Of a DNA stretch of 64,000 nt, positions 40,796 through 48,140 are shown in pieces. The position numbers and the translations under genes are program-made. Each line of letters opens with the position of its first letter. The first letter of the stretch is position 1. The notes below the pieces were generated by a model. That model did not search any database and was not told where the DNA came from. It saw only the letters and a list, made by a program, of their open reading frames with translations. The stretch is from Janthinobacterium sp. (GTDB lineage Bacteria; Pseudomonadota; Gammaproteobacteria; Burkholderiales; Burkholderiaceae_D), in NCBI RefSeq assembly GCF_009923995.1, contig NZ_RFSK01000014.1:1-64000 (forward strand), given 5' to 3'.

Positions 40796-41640
40796 TGAAT
40801 ATTCTTGAGCTATTGAAACAAGCCACCCCTTCGCCTGAGCCCATGGCTACCGGCGAGTGGGCGACGCTTGCCTTTCGACCTGACCTTGGAAGTCAGCAGG
40901 AATTTATAATCGGGGTCGCCGCAGCAATAAAGGGAGAACGAAAGCCATTCGTAAGGTGGCTACCATCCCTTTCAAAGCTATGCTCGCTCTATGGCGATGC
41001 CATCTCAGGATCAGAGACGAAGGAGCTTCTGCGAGGCTCCGAAATCGCGCTGACCGGTAGCACCCACAGCTCATTTTCCAAAGTTGATAGTGGCACACCT
41101 CATGTGCGCGTTGTGCCTTGTGGATACTTCGCGACAAATGACGTTGAGTTCGAACTGGACGAATTGCTCAAGAGGCAGTCAGGTTTTCTATGGGATGAGA
41201 GGGGAACAAGAGAGAGCCCAATGGACGACGATTGGGCATATTCGCTGATGATCAACGCACTGTCGGAAGTACAACTCCCGAGGGATGTTTTTTTGCCAGC
41301 TAGATCTATTTTTCTTGGTGGGAAAACCCTTAAAGTGGCGCTGGATAATAGCCTCAGTTACGGCAATATTGTTTCCGCGCGATATTCACAGTTCCAAACC
41401 GTCGAGCGGCATATTTTCAAGTCTTTGCGCCAAGTTATGTCGGCTCACAAATTCTCTGGCCGCCATGCACTTCCCGCACTTTTTGTGGTTCTGCCCGAGC
41501 AAGGGACTCCGCTAGAATCTTTACTTTCAAAACGTAGTTCTGACTTACTTTTTGAAATTGAGGACATGGGGGCGATACAATTTTGCGACCCAAACCCAAT
41601 CGAGGTCGCAAAGAAAATAGAGGCTTGGGCAGGGATTTAG
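40795..41640 (+). CDS. partner of HipA-like kinase, unknown
   Basis: A 281-residue protein translationally coupled to the kinase (ATG shares the A of TAATG). Its first 60 residues (Trp-Ala-Thr-Leu-Ala-Phe-Arg-Pro-Asp-Leu, then Phe-Ile-Ile-Gly-Val-Ala) recall DUF3037-type proteins, which are often encoded beside short HipA-like kinases; the resemblance is weak. The rest is mixed alpha/beta without catalytic motif. It may be the antitoxin or the substrate of the kinase. A terminator follows about 100 bases after the stop. Confidence 0.7.
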   Translation: MNILELLKQATPSPEPMATGEWATLAFRPDLGSQQEFIIGVAAAIKGERKPFVRWLPSLSKLCSLYGDAISGSETKELLRGSEIALTGSTHSSFSKVDSGTPHVRVVPCGYFATNDVEFELDELLKRQSGFLWDERGTRESPMDDDWAYSLMINALSEVQLPRDVFLPARSIFLGGKTLKVALDNSLSYGNIVSARYSQFQTVERHIFKSLRQVMSAHKFSGRHALPALFVVLPEQGTPLESLLSKRSSDLLFEIEDMGAIQFCDPNPIEVAKKIEAWAGI

Positions 41641-41742
41641 ATCACCTGTTACAGACGCGATAATCAATTCGCAATGCCCCGCGTTCGCAATCGCGAAATG
41701 GTTGCATGGGCTATCACGGATGGATCACCTCATCGCCAACCG

Positions 41743-41766
41743 CCCCGCCAGCCGGGGTCGTTTTTT
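41743..41766 (+). terminator. rho-independent terminator after kinase pair
   Basis: CCCCG-CCAGC-CGGGG followed by TCGTTTTTT on the plus strand. It closes the repressor / secreted protein / kinase transcription unit before the second operator cluster. Confidence 0.8.
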
Positions 41767-42232
41767 GCCCGAGTGGGGCTGAATTACTTTCCACTCTTAT
41801 TTCTCCTCTGCATAGACTAAAAAAGTCCATTATCTTGCCCTTGAGGTAAGCTTTTGATCTTGCACTTCAAGGTCAAGAGCACCGCGTTTTTCTCTATACC
41901 CCTAGGCTTCAGGACCGGGAACAGCACCTCCCAGTAGACAAGCAATAAACTTGACTCCGTGAAGTGCGACATGCCTCCTAAGTATCCAGGGACGCGTTTC
42001 ACATAGGGCAGACGTTCGGCCGTTTCCGGCTCCCGTCGATTGGCGCTCTACCCTCTATCACCCACGCCTGCGGCCACTCAACTCCTTCTTGCCGCCCTAC
42101 ACGCCTTGCTCGTTTCGCTGGTTTCCCCTGGGGTACTGCGAGGCGCTGCCAACTCCATCTATCAGGACTTGCGCAACCCGGCGAGATTTGGTCCGGGGTT
42201 CCGGTCGATTTTTAGGAGGCGAGTCAATTACA
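41767..42232. other. intergenic region before rightward early promoter
   Basis: About 465 bases with no convincing gene. A leftward frame of 61 codons (42002-41817) exists, but its only well-placed ribosome site is one base from an internal ATG. An isolated TTAGG half-site occurs at 42212-42216. I see nothing else. Confidence 0.4.
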
Positions 42233-42256
42233 CCTAAATTATTTAGGTATCCCGAA
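42233..42256. promoter_or_regulatory. second operator site of rightward promoter
   Basis: TTAGG-TATC-CCGAA (42243-42256) has one perfect and one near-perfect half-site; CCTAA at 42233-42237 faces it in the opposite sense. It lies 34 bp from the main operator, nearly the same distance as operators 1 and 2 at cro. Confidence 0.6.
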
Positions 42257-42264
42257 AATACACC

Positions 42265-42293
42265 TTGACACGATATTTAGGAATGCCTAAACT
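42265..42293 (+). promoter_or_regulatory. rightward early promoter (PL-like) with embedded operator
   Basis: TTGACA (42265-42270), 17-base spacer, TAAACT (42288-42293). The palindrome TTAGG-AATG-CCTAA (42277-42290) lies in the spacer and over the -10, as at the cro promoter. Repressor binding would exclude RNA polymerase. Confidence 0.82.
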
Positions 42294-42326
42294 TAACTCC
42301 ATCAAAAGCAAACACAGGAGTACGAC

Positions 42327-42416
42327 ATGTCCCCAGCAGAGCTCGCAGCACTCGAAGCGGTCCTCATCGCCCACGGCGAAGTGATTCCAGCAATCGTCCT
42401 TCCAGCACGCGGCTAA
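42327..42416 (+). CDS. 29-residue early peptide
   Basis: First frame after the rightward early promoter, with AGGAG seven bases before ATG 42327; TAA at 42414-42416. Product MSPAELAALEAVLIAHGEVI plus nine residues. Its position right behind the promoter recalls lambda N, but it is far too short and not Arg-rich. Confidence 0.5.
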   Translation: MSPAELAALEAVLIAHGEVIPAIVLPARG

Positions 42417-42421
42417 TCGCC

Positions 42422-42655
42422 ATGAGCGCCCGAGACGCCCTCCCCGGCCTGTTCACCGCCCTACCGGCGCGCGCAACGCTGCGTAAGTACAACGTATCGA
42501 TCAAGTTTGCAGACGGAATTTTTGAAGCGACAGCTTAGGCGGGCAGCCCGAATCAAGCGCATGAGCTGGCGCGAGTAGATGCGCGCATGGCGTCGTGCAG
42601 CGGCACATTTTATGGCCGCGAGCTGGGCTGGACCGCGGAGCTGGCAAAGGTTTAG
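42422..42655 (+). pseudogene. small early gene interrupted by in-frame TAG
   Basis: ATG 42422 opens a frame that meets TAG at 42536-42538 after 38 codons and then stays open in the same frame for another 38 codons to TAG 42653-42655. Both halves look coding: Tyr-Asn-Val-Ser-Ile-Lys-Phe-Ala-Asp before the amber, and Asp-Ala-Arg-Met-Ala-Ser… Gly-Thr-Phe-Tyr-Gly-Arg after it, typical of one small phage protein of about 77 residues. It is either a point nonsense mutation or an amber readthrough. Confidence 0.55.
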
Positions 42656-42751
42656 CGGTCGCCCGCCGCCGTAGGCAAGGCGGGACAGGCCGGCGGGCCG
42701 GATAAATGCCCTGTGGGATCAGCATGCCCCGATTGATCTTCGTGAGGATCA

Positions 42752-42774
42752 GGCGCCCGGGGAAGCCCGGCGCC
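42752..42774 (+). other. strong leader hairpin before 59-residue gene
   Basis: GGCGCC-(C)-GGG, loop GAAG, CCC-GGCGCC: nine pairs with one bulged base, ending about 15 bases before the ribosome site of the next gene. It lies in a 145-base gap (42656-42800) that also holds CCCGCC/GGCGGG and GATCTTC/GAGGATC pairings and no gene. A regulatory leader is plausible. Confidence 0.55.
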
Positions 42775-42800
42775 ACAACCAACCTTAAAGGAAATACAGC

Positions 42801-42980
42801 ATGTCGAATTTCAAAGAAAACCAGAAAGTGAACGTCAAAGGCACCAAAACCGCCCCGGCGGCGCGCCCCGGCAAGTTCGTGAAGACGCATCCGGGCGTAC
42901 GCGGCGACTTCCTCGAGGTGCTGCTGGACGGCTCGACGCAAAGCCAGCGCTTCCGCCCTTCGCAGGTGTCGGCAGCCTGA
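42801..42980 (+). CDS. 59-residue early protein
   Basis: ATG 42801 with AAAGGA upstream, TGA 42978-42980. The product is basic (MSNFKENQKVNVKGTKTAPA start) with a second half that may form a small beta-barrel (Phe-Val-Lys-Thr… Phe-Leu-Glu-Val-Leu-Leu-Asp-Gly), perhaps nucleic-acid binding. Function unknown. It is followed by the structured non-coding stretch. Confidence 0.55.
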   Translation: MSNFKENQKVNVKGTKTAPAARPGKFVKTHPGVRGDFLEVLLDGSTQSQRFRPSQVSAA

Positions 42981-42988
42981 TTTTAAGC

Positions 42989-43139
42989 ACGGGCTAGTCG
43001 CCCTGGCCCGTCTCGCCGGCGTAACCGGCGGCCAACAAAGCAAGGGATGGGCGTGAACTTCGCCTCGATCTTCGCGCAGTAAAAGCGAAGGCCGGCCTTG
43101 AAGCAGCTGGATTTGTGACCAGCCCCTTGCTTTGTTGGC
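42989..43139 (+). ncRNA. candidate structured RNA element
   Basis: A 150-base non-coding segment with nested symmetry. Hairpin A is ACGGGC/GCCCGT (42989-43011); hairpin B is CGCCGG/CCGGCG (43014-43030). A 16-pair outer stem follows (43031-43046 with 43124-43139, arm GCCAACAAAGCAAGGG), enclosing hairpin D CTTCGC/GCGAAG (43070-43090) and hairpin E GCTGG/CCAGC (43106-43123), the latter stacked directly on the outer stem. There is no T-run, so it is not a terminator. It is transcribed from the early promoter and could act as an antitermination element (as HK022 put RNA does) or as a regulatory RNA; function is inference. Confidence 0.6.
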
Positions 43140-43282
43140 GGCCCACCAGCCGCAGGAATCACACGCCCGACGGATCGACAGGGCCGCCAGCACCATGAAT
43201 TGCGTCAGCGGGCACGCGATGTATCAAGCGCCGGAGTTACGACCCGCACCGGCCGCGCTTCCTGGCGTACGCAGGATTGAAA

Positions 43283-43353
43283 GCCCCGTAGTGGACTGGG
43301 TGCCGGACAGTGCGGCCGGCATCAGCAGGGTTCGATTCCCTGCCGGGGCGCCA
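43283..43353 (+). tRNA. tRNA-like element (degenerate, function uncertain)
   Basis: Acceptor GCCCCGT (43283-43289) pairs with CCGGGGC (43343-43349), six pairs and one mismatch, followed by discriminator G and encoded CCA (43351-43353). The T-arm is canonical, CAGGG-TTCGATT-CCCTG (43326-43342). The anticodon arm is GCCGG/CCGGC but with a nine-base loop ACAGTGCGG (centre GTG), without U33, and the D-arm is missing or very short; length without CCA is 68 rather than about 73. It is either a decayed phage tRNA, a tRNA-like 3' element, or the relic of a tRNA-type attachment site. Confidence 0.5.
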
Positions 43354-43374
43354 ATTAATCAGAGGAGCGGAAAC

Positions 43375-43686
43375 ATGAATTGCGACTGCGTAAAAACAAT
43401 CGAAACCAAGCTGGCCAGCGCCCCGTTCATCGTGGCCAAGGCTGGCAGCGAAATCCAGGTTGAGTGCCGAGCCACCGGCTTCGTCATGGCGGATGACATG
43501 GGGATGCGTAGCGTGATCAATATCCCGTTCCGCATCCGTGGCACCGGCAAGGGATTCACCAGTGCCAAGGGCAAGGAAATGCCGTGCGTCGCCAGCCACT
43601 GCCCGTTCTGCGGCCTGACGACTGGCCGCTACGTGGTCGGCGAAGACGCCGGTATCTCCGCAGCTTTCGCAGGGAGCGCAGCGTGA
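43375..43686 (+). CDS. early protein with Cys motifs
   Basis: A 103-residue protein from ATG 43375 (GAGGAG upstream). Cys-Asp-Cys at 3-5 and Cys-Val-Ala-Ser-His-Cys-Pro-Phe-Cys-Gly near residues 71-80 suggest zinc binding. A longer frame upstream runs through the tRNA-like element and is rejected. Function unknown. Confidence 0.65.
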   Translation: MNCDCVKTIETKLASAPFIVAKAGSEIQVECRATGFVMADDMGMRSVINIPFRIRGTGKGFTSAKGKEMPCVASHCPFCGLTTGRYVVGEDAGISAAFAGSAA

Positions 43687-43907
43687 ACGCCGCCCGCAAT
43701 GTCACCGCCGGCCGCCAGTCACGCCTGGCCGTGTCTGCCGCCCTCGCCTTTGCCCACCAGGACGCTGGCGTCGAATCGGCGCTGAACAGCGGCTGCCTGG
43801 ACGCGACCGACCATATCCCGGCCGGCGCCTGCTACGGAGCCAAGGCCACGACCGCACGTAACGGTATCCGCGTGCTGGTGGCTGGCCGTGAAGGGAGCGC
43901 ATCGTGA
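43683..43907 (+). CDS. small early protein, GTG start
   Basis: A 74-residue protein; GTG 43683 overlaps the previous stop (GTGA), and its own stop overlaps the next GTG. Helical, Ala-rich, no motif. The chain of overlapping starts and stops through 43375-44393 marks a translationally coupled set. Confidence 0.55.
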   Translation: MNAARNVTAGRQSRLAVSAALAFAHQDAGVESALNSGCLDATDHIPAGACYGAKATTARNGIRVLVAGREGSAS

Positions 43908-44035
43908 GCTACATCATCACCATCCGCACCGCCGACGGCGTGCGCAGCTATCCCGCCATTGGCGACCTGGGTGCGCTGCAGGACGCGGCCTATGACGATG
44001 GTGCCCTGGGCGTGACTGCGATGGTGCGCCCATGA
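43904..44035 (+). CDS. 43-residue early protein
   Basis: GTG 43904 to TGA 44033-44035, overlapping both neighbours by four bases. Product MSYIITIRTADGVRSYPAIG then an acidic helix and Val-Thr-Ala-Met-Val-Arg-Pro; a small beta-alpha-beta fold is likely. Function unknown. Confidence 0.55.
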   Translation: MSYIITIRTADGVRSYPAIGDLGALQDAAYDDGALGVTAMVRP

Positions 44036-44277
44036 TTGCCCTCTTCCACCGCCTGCTGGCCGCCCACCGCCACTACCAGGCACAGCACCAGCACCACATG
44101 AACAAGATGCGCCTGACCGGCGTGCGCCGCGAACTGGCCGGGTTGGAAGAAATGCGCAAGGAACTGATCACCGCGCAGATCGAAGCGCTGATCGACCTGG
44201 ACGCATCCGCCGCGCGCGTGAAGCAGCTGGGCCGGGCCCACCGGGAGGCACGGTGGACGTCGGAAGTCAAGCCGTGA
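44032..44277 (+). CDS. small coiled-coil early protein
   Basis: An 81-residue protein, His-rich at the N-terminus (His-Arg-His-Tyr-Gln-Ala-Gln-His-Gln-His-His) and otherwise one long amphipathic helix. ATGA overlap at the start, GTGATG junction at the end. Function unknown. Confidence 0.55.
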   Translation: MIALFHRLLAAHRHYQAQHQHHMNKMRLTGVRRELAGLEEMRKELITAQIEALIDLDASAARVKQLGRAHREARWTSEVKP

Positions 44278-44393
44278 TGGACGTGGCCAGCCAGGCCCTG
44301 CGCAACTGGCATGCCGGCCACGCCATCGTCTACGCCGTCCGCCTGGCGCTGTTGAAGGCAGAAATCATAAAACTAACAAGGAAAAAGTCATGA
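44277..44393 (+). CDS. 38-residue early protein
   Basis: ATG 44277 to TGA 44391-44393, overlapping the recT start by ATGA. Helical with a basic tail (Leu-Thr-Arg-Lys-Lys-Ser). Its main role may be translational coupling into recT. Confidence 0.45.
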   Translation: MDVASQALRNWHAGHAIVYAVRLALLKAEIIKLTRKKS

Positions 44394-45328
44394 ACGCAGT
44401 TACGCAAGAAAGCAGCGCCGCGATGCAGGTTTCGCAAAATGAGCAAGCCGAACTGCCAGTCGTGGCCACCAGCAGCGCCGCCCTGATCCTCGACAGCGCA
44501 AGCATGGACAGCATGATGCGCCTGGCCGACATCATGGCCAAAGGCCGCGCCACCATCCCGGAACACCTGCGCGGTAGCCCGGCCGACTGCGCCGCCGTCA
44601 TCATGCAGGCCATCCAGTGGCGCATGAATCCCTTCGCGGTGGCGCAGAAAACGCACTTGGTCAACGGCGCTCTGGGCTACGAGGCACAGCTGGTCAATGC
44701 CGTGATCCAGTCGAGCGGTGTTACACGGGATCGCTTCAACTATGAGTGGTATGGCCCGTGGGAAAAAATCATCGGCAAGACGCGCGTCTGCAATGCACCG
44801 GCCAAGGGCAAGCCTGGCGAGAACGGTTACAAAAAGGAGTACCAGTACCGCGTGCCGGACTACGACCTCAAGGACGAGGATGGCCTGGGCGTACGCATCT
44901 GGGCAACGTTACGAGGCGAGGCTGAGCCGCGCGTGCTCGAACTGCTACTGGTACAGGCCAGCGTGCGCAATTCGCCGCTGTGGGCGACCGACCCGAAACA
45001 GCAACTGGCGTACCTGGCCGTGAAGCGCTGGACCCGCCTTTACTCCCCCGACGTGATCCTGGGCGTGTACACGCCGGACGAGTTGGACGAAGGCAACCGC
45101 GAGGCCCGCGACATCACGCCGGCTGCCGCGACGACGGATGACCGCACCATCGACCAGCTGCCGGAATGTACTGACGAGCTGTTCAAGCAAAAAACGCCGG
45201 AATGGCGCCAGACCATCCACAGCAAGAAGAAAACGCCGGCGCAGCTGATTGCCATGCTCAGCACCCGGGCGACCTTCACCGAGGCGCAAAAAATGACGAT
45301 CGACAGCTGGGCGCACGAAAACGACTAA
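44390..45328 (+). CDS. recT: RecT family single-strand annealing protein
   Basis: A 312-residue protein. Gln-Trp-Arg-Met-Asn-Pro-Phe-Ala-Val-Ala-Gln-Lys-Thr-His near residue 80, then Leu-Gly-Tyr-Glu-Ala-Gln-Leu-Val-Asn-Ala-Val, and Val-Arg-Ile-Trp-Ala-Thr followed by Leu-Ala-Tyr-Leu-Ala-Val-Lys-Arg-Trp near 210 are typical of RecT/Redbeta-type proteins. RecT anneals single strands made by the exonuclease encoded next. The C-terminal ~70 residues form a separate helical domain (Leu-Phe-Lys-Gln-Lys to the end), perhaps for SSB or partner contacts. Confidence 0.93.
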   Translation: MNAVTQESSAAMQVSQNEQAELPVVATSSAALILDSASMDSMMRLADIMAKGRATIPEHLRGSPADCAAVIMQAIQWRMNPFAVAQKTHLVNGALGYEAQLVNAVIQSSGVTRDRFNYEWYGPWEKIIGKTRVCNAPAKGKPGENGYKKEYQYRVPDYDLKDEDGLGVRIWATLRGEAEPRVLELLLVQASVRNSPLWATDPKQQLAYLAVKRWTRLYSPDVILGVYTPDELDEGNREARDITPAAATTDDRTIDQLPECTDELFKQKTPEWRQTIHSKKKTPAQLIAMLSTRATFTEAQKMTIDSWAHEND

Positions 45329-45363
45329 TCGCCACACCACAAAAAAATCACCAAGGACACATC

Positions 45364-47139
45364 ATGCAACGCGAAAATACTCTCACCCGCGAAATCCACA
45401 ACCTGCTCCAGGGCAGCGACGACTGGCACGCCTTCCGCTTCGATCACCATGGCGCCAGCGAGGCGGCCGCAATGCTCGGACTGTCGAAGAAGGTCACTCG
45501 CAGCGAACTGGTGCGCATGAAGGCCACAGGCCTGGCCAAGGAATTCAGCGACTGGGTACAGGAAAACATCCTGGACTACGGCCATGAAGTCGAAGCGCTG
45601 GCGCGCCCGCTGGCAGAGTGCATCATTGGCGACGACCTTTACCCGGCCACACTGTCGCTGGGCAAGGAAAGCGCATCCTGCGATGGCCTGAACATGGCCG
45701 AAACTATCGGCTTCGAGCACAAGCAGTGGAATGCCGAGCTGGCCGCGTCGGTTGGCGCCGGCGCGCTGCCGGAAGAGCACCTGCCGCAGGTCCAGCAGCA
45801 ACTGCTGGTGACCGGCGCCGAGAAGTGGCTGTTCATGACGTCCGACGGCACTGCGGACAACATGGTGTGGATGTGGGTATATCCGGACACCGCATGGTTC
45901 TCGCGCATCGTGGCTGGCTGGGAGCAGTTCGATATCGACGTCGCCAACTACACGCAGGTGGACATTGTCGAGAAGCCAGCCGCCGAGCCTATCGCCGCCC
46001 TGCCCGCCCTGGTCGTCCAGACCGAAGGCAAGGTCGTCAGCAGCAACCTCGTGGCATACAAGGCCGCCGCCGAGAAGTTCATTGCCAAAATCAACACCAA
46101 GCTGGAAACCGACGAAGACTTCGCCAATGCCGAAAACACAGTGAAATATTGCGGCGAGGCGGAAGACAAGCTGGAACTGGCCAAGGCCGCCGCCCTGGCG
46201 CAAACCGCGACCATTGACGAAGTGATGCGCACGGTCGACCACATCAAGGCGCAGTTCCGCGCCAAGCGCCTGGAACTGGAAAAGCTGGTCAAGACCCGCA
46301 AAGAACAGATCAAGGAAACCATCCTGAACGAAGGCCGGCACGCCTTCACCGCGCACGTGGCCGCGCTCGAAACCGAAATCACGCCGCTGCGCCTGCAGCA
46401 GCCCCAGCCGGATTTCGCCGGCGCCATGAAGAACAAGCGCACCCTGGGCAGCCTGCGCGACGCAGTCAGCACCACGCTGGCCAATGCCAAGATTGCCGCC
46501 AACACGCAAGCTGCCGACTACCGCGCAAAGCAGGCATGGTGCCGCAAGCACGCCGCGACCTACGGTTTCCTGTTCATGGACATGGCCAACATCATCGGCA
46601 AGCCCATGGAAGACTTCCAGCTCGTCATCACCAGCCGCATCGCTGATCACAAGCGCGCCGAGGAGGCGAAGGCCGAAGCCGAGCGGGCACGGATCCGCGA
46701 AGAGGAGCGCGTCAAGGCAGAAAAGGCAGCCGCCGAGAGGATCCGGCTGGCCCAGGTGGAATCGGACCGCGTGGCAGCTGAGGTAGCGCAGGCCGAGCGC
46801 GAGCGCGCGGCAGCCGACACGCAGCGGCAACTGGCGGAGCAAGCCTCGCAGATCGCTGCGGAGCGCGCCGCCGCGCCCGCCGCGCAGGTTGCCGCGCCCG
46901 CGCCGGCCTCCCCTATCGGTCTCCGCCGCGCGCCGGCAGCCGCCGCACCGGCGCCGAGCCGCCCAGCGCCAGCACCTGACCTGCTCGACGCCGCTGCCGA
47001 TGACCTCTACCCATCCGACAGCGACATCCTCGATGTGATGTTCGAGCAGTTCGGCCTGACGCCAGCCGAAGCGATCGACCGCCTGGCCAAGTTCGACTTC
47101 GCCGCCGCGCGCGCCGGCCTGATCACCGAAGCCGCGTAA
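45364..47139 (+). CDS. YqaJ-type exonuclease with long C-terminal extension
   Basis: A 591-residue protein starting at ATG 45364 (AAGGA upstream). Residues about 15-200 match YqaJ/lambda-exonuclease enzymes: Trp-His-Ala-Phe-Arg, Gly-Ala-Ser-Glu-Ala-Ala, then Gly-His-Glu-Val-Glu, Ser-Cys-Asp-Gly-Leu and Phe-Glu-His-Lys-Gln (PD-(D/E)XK acid and lysine). Residues 220-430 are helical, of a type also seen in DUF1351-like phage proteins; 430-520 is a charged coiled coil; 520-560 is Ala/Pro-rich; the last 30 residues form a small helical domain. It works with the RecT encoded just upstream. Confidence 0.9.
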   Translation: MQRENTLTREIHNLLQGSDDWHAFRFDHHGASEAAAMLGLSKKVTRSELVRMKATGLAKEFSDWVQENILDYGHEVEALARPLAECIIGDDLYPATLSLGKESASCDGLNMAETIGFEHKQWNAELAASVGAGALPEEHLPQVQQQLLVTGAEKWLFMTSDGTADNMVWMWVYPDTAWFSRIVAGWEQFDIDVANYTQVDIVEKPAAEPIAALPALVVQTEGKVVSSNLVAYKAAAEKFIAKINTKLETDEDFANAENTVKYCGEAEDKLELAKAAALAQTATIDEVMRTVDHIKAQFRAKRLELEKLVKTRKEQIKETILNEGRHAFTAHVAALETEITPLRLQQPQPDFAGAMKNKRTLGSLRDAVSTTLANAKIAANTQAADYRAKQAWCRKHAATYGFLFMDMANIIGKPMEDFQLVITSRIADHKRAEEAKAEAERARIREEERVKAEKAAAERIRLAQVESDRVAAEVAQAERERAAADTQRQLAEQASQIAAERAAAPAAQVAAPAPASPIGLRRAPAAAAPAPSRPAPAPDLLDAAADDLYPSDSDILDVMFEQFGLTPAEAIDRLAKFDFAAARAGLITEAA

Positions 47140-47166
47140 CACCCCGCCCACCACCTGGAGAAACCA

Positions 47167-47877
47167 ATGAATTCAGCAGTCGCAGCACCACGCATCACCC
47201 TGCAAACCATTCAATCCTCGCAGATCGCCGCCATCGGTCATTGCCCGGCAACCGAGACCCTGGCCGTGCAGTTCTTCCGCAAGGGCGCGCCGGCGGACGT
47301 GTACCACTACGCCAACGTCACGGCCACCGAATATGCCGCCTTCGCTGGCGCCGAATCCATCGGCAAGCACTTCTACGCGCACATCAAGCCGCATGCCGAC
47401 AAGCACCCGTACACGAACATGGGCACGCCGGCCGTCGAGCTGGCGCCGGTCAAGCTGAGCAAGGAACTGCTGGCCGGCATGCTGACGGGCCGCGAATACG
47501 GTAAGGAAATGGTCAAGGAAGAAGAGCAGCAGGCCAAGGCGGCCGGCCTGATCGTTATTTTCGGCGGCAGCGATGACCTGATCGAATTCCGTGGCTTCGT
47601 GCACGACGAGCGCGACGCACCGACCATCGCCCTGCTCGACGCCAAGGGCTTGCTGCCGTTCCGCGAAGATATCGAGCACGACGACGATGCCCTCAAGGAC
47701 TATTTCGCCCGGGCGCCACAGGTGCGCGCCGTGGACGCCCTGTGGAGCAAGGAAGACGGCTACAGCTGGACTTACCGCACCGACGTGCCGCACGCCACCT
47801 TCGAAATCGTGGAAGACGGCGAGCCGTACTGCCGCGGCATCGTGATCGACGTGGCTGACCTGGGCGGTGCCGTATGA
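47167..47877 (+). CDS. KTSC-domain protein
   Basis: A 236-residue protein. Residues 17-80 match the KTSC fold: Ser-Ser-Gln-Ile-Ala-Ala-Ile-Gly-His, Leu-Ala-Val-Gln-Phe, Tyr-His-Tyr-Ala-Asn-Val and Ser-Ile-Gly-Lys-His-Phe. The C-terminal part (Val-Ile-Phe-Gly-Gly-Ser-Asp-Asp-Leu-Ile-Glu-Phe-Arg-Gly) is mixed alpha/beta and unassigned. KTSC domains are frequent beside phage recombination genes, with unknown role. Confidence 0.8.
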   Translation: MNSAVAAPRITLQTIQSSQIAAIGHCPATETLAVQFFRKGAPADVYHYANVTATEYAAFAGAESIGKHFYAHIKPHADKHPYTNMGTPAVELAPVKLSKELLAGMLTGREYGKEMVKEEEQQAKAAGLIVIFGGSDDLIEFRGFVHDERDAPTIALLDAKGLLPFREDIEHDDDALKDYFARAPQVRAVDALWSKEDGYSWTYRTDVPHATFEIVEDGEPYCRGIVIDVADLGGAV

Positions 47878-48140
47878 CCACCCGCGCCGAACGCCAGGCA
47901 CAAGCGACTGCAAAGCTCCAGGCGGCTTGCGACAAGTTCAACGCCGCGCATCAGGTCGGCGTCGCGGTCAGTGTCGAGCTGGATAGCGGCGAAGTCCGCG
48001 AGACGATCACTGTCAGCGAGGCGCAGGTGCTCAGCGGCCACACCGCAGTCATCTGGCTGGATGGCATTCGCGGCTGCTATGACCTGGAACGCGTAACGGC
48101 GCTGCCGGCGGCCAGTACCGCCGCAGGATCGCCACCATGA
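47874..48140 (+). CDS. small phage protein, unknown
   Basis: An 88-residue protein with ATGA overlaps at both ends (KTSC gene before, ninB after). N-terminal helix, then beta-strands (Val-Ser-Val-Glu-Leu-Asp-Ser-Gly-Glu-Val), resembling small phage proteins without name. Confidence 0.6.
   Translation: MTTRAERQAQATAKLQAACDKFNAAHQVGVAVSVELDSGEVRETITVSEAQVLSGHTAVIWLDGIRGCYDLERVTALPAASTAAGSPP

Noticed and set aside
41817-42002. 61-codon leftward frame in the gap before the rightward early promoter
   Set aside because: Start codon GTG without a usable ribosome site; the AGGAGG inside is one base from an internal ATG, too close to work.
42501-43196. 231-codon leftward frame over the small early genes and structured RNA
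   Set aside because: It crosses the early leader hairpins and has no start signal; composition is shadow-like.
45325-47154. 609-codon leftward frame opposite the YqaJ exonuclease
   Set aside because: Shadow of the exonuclease; no operon logic or ribosome site.
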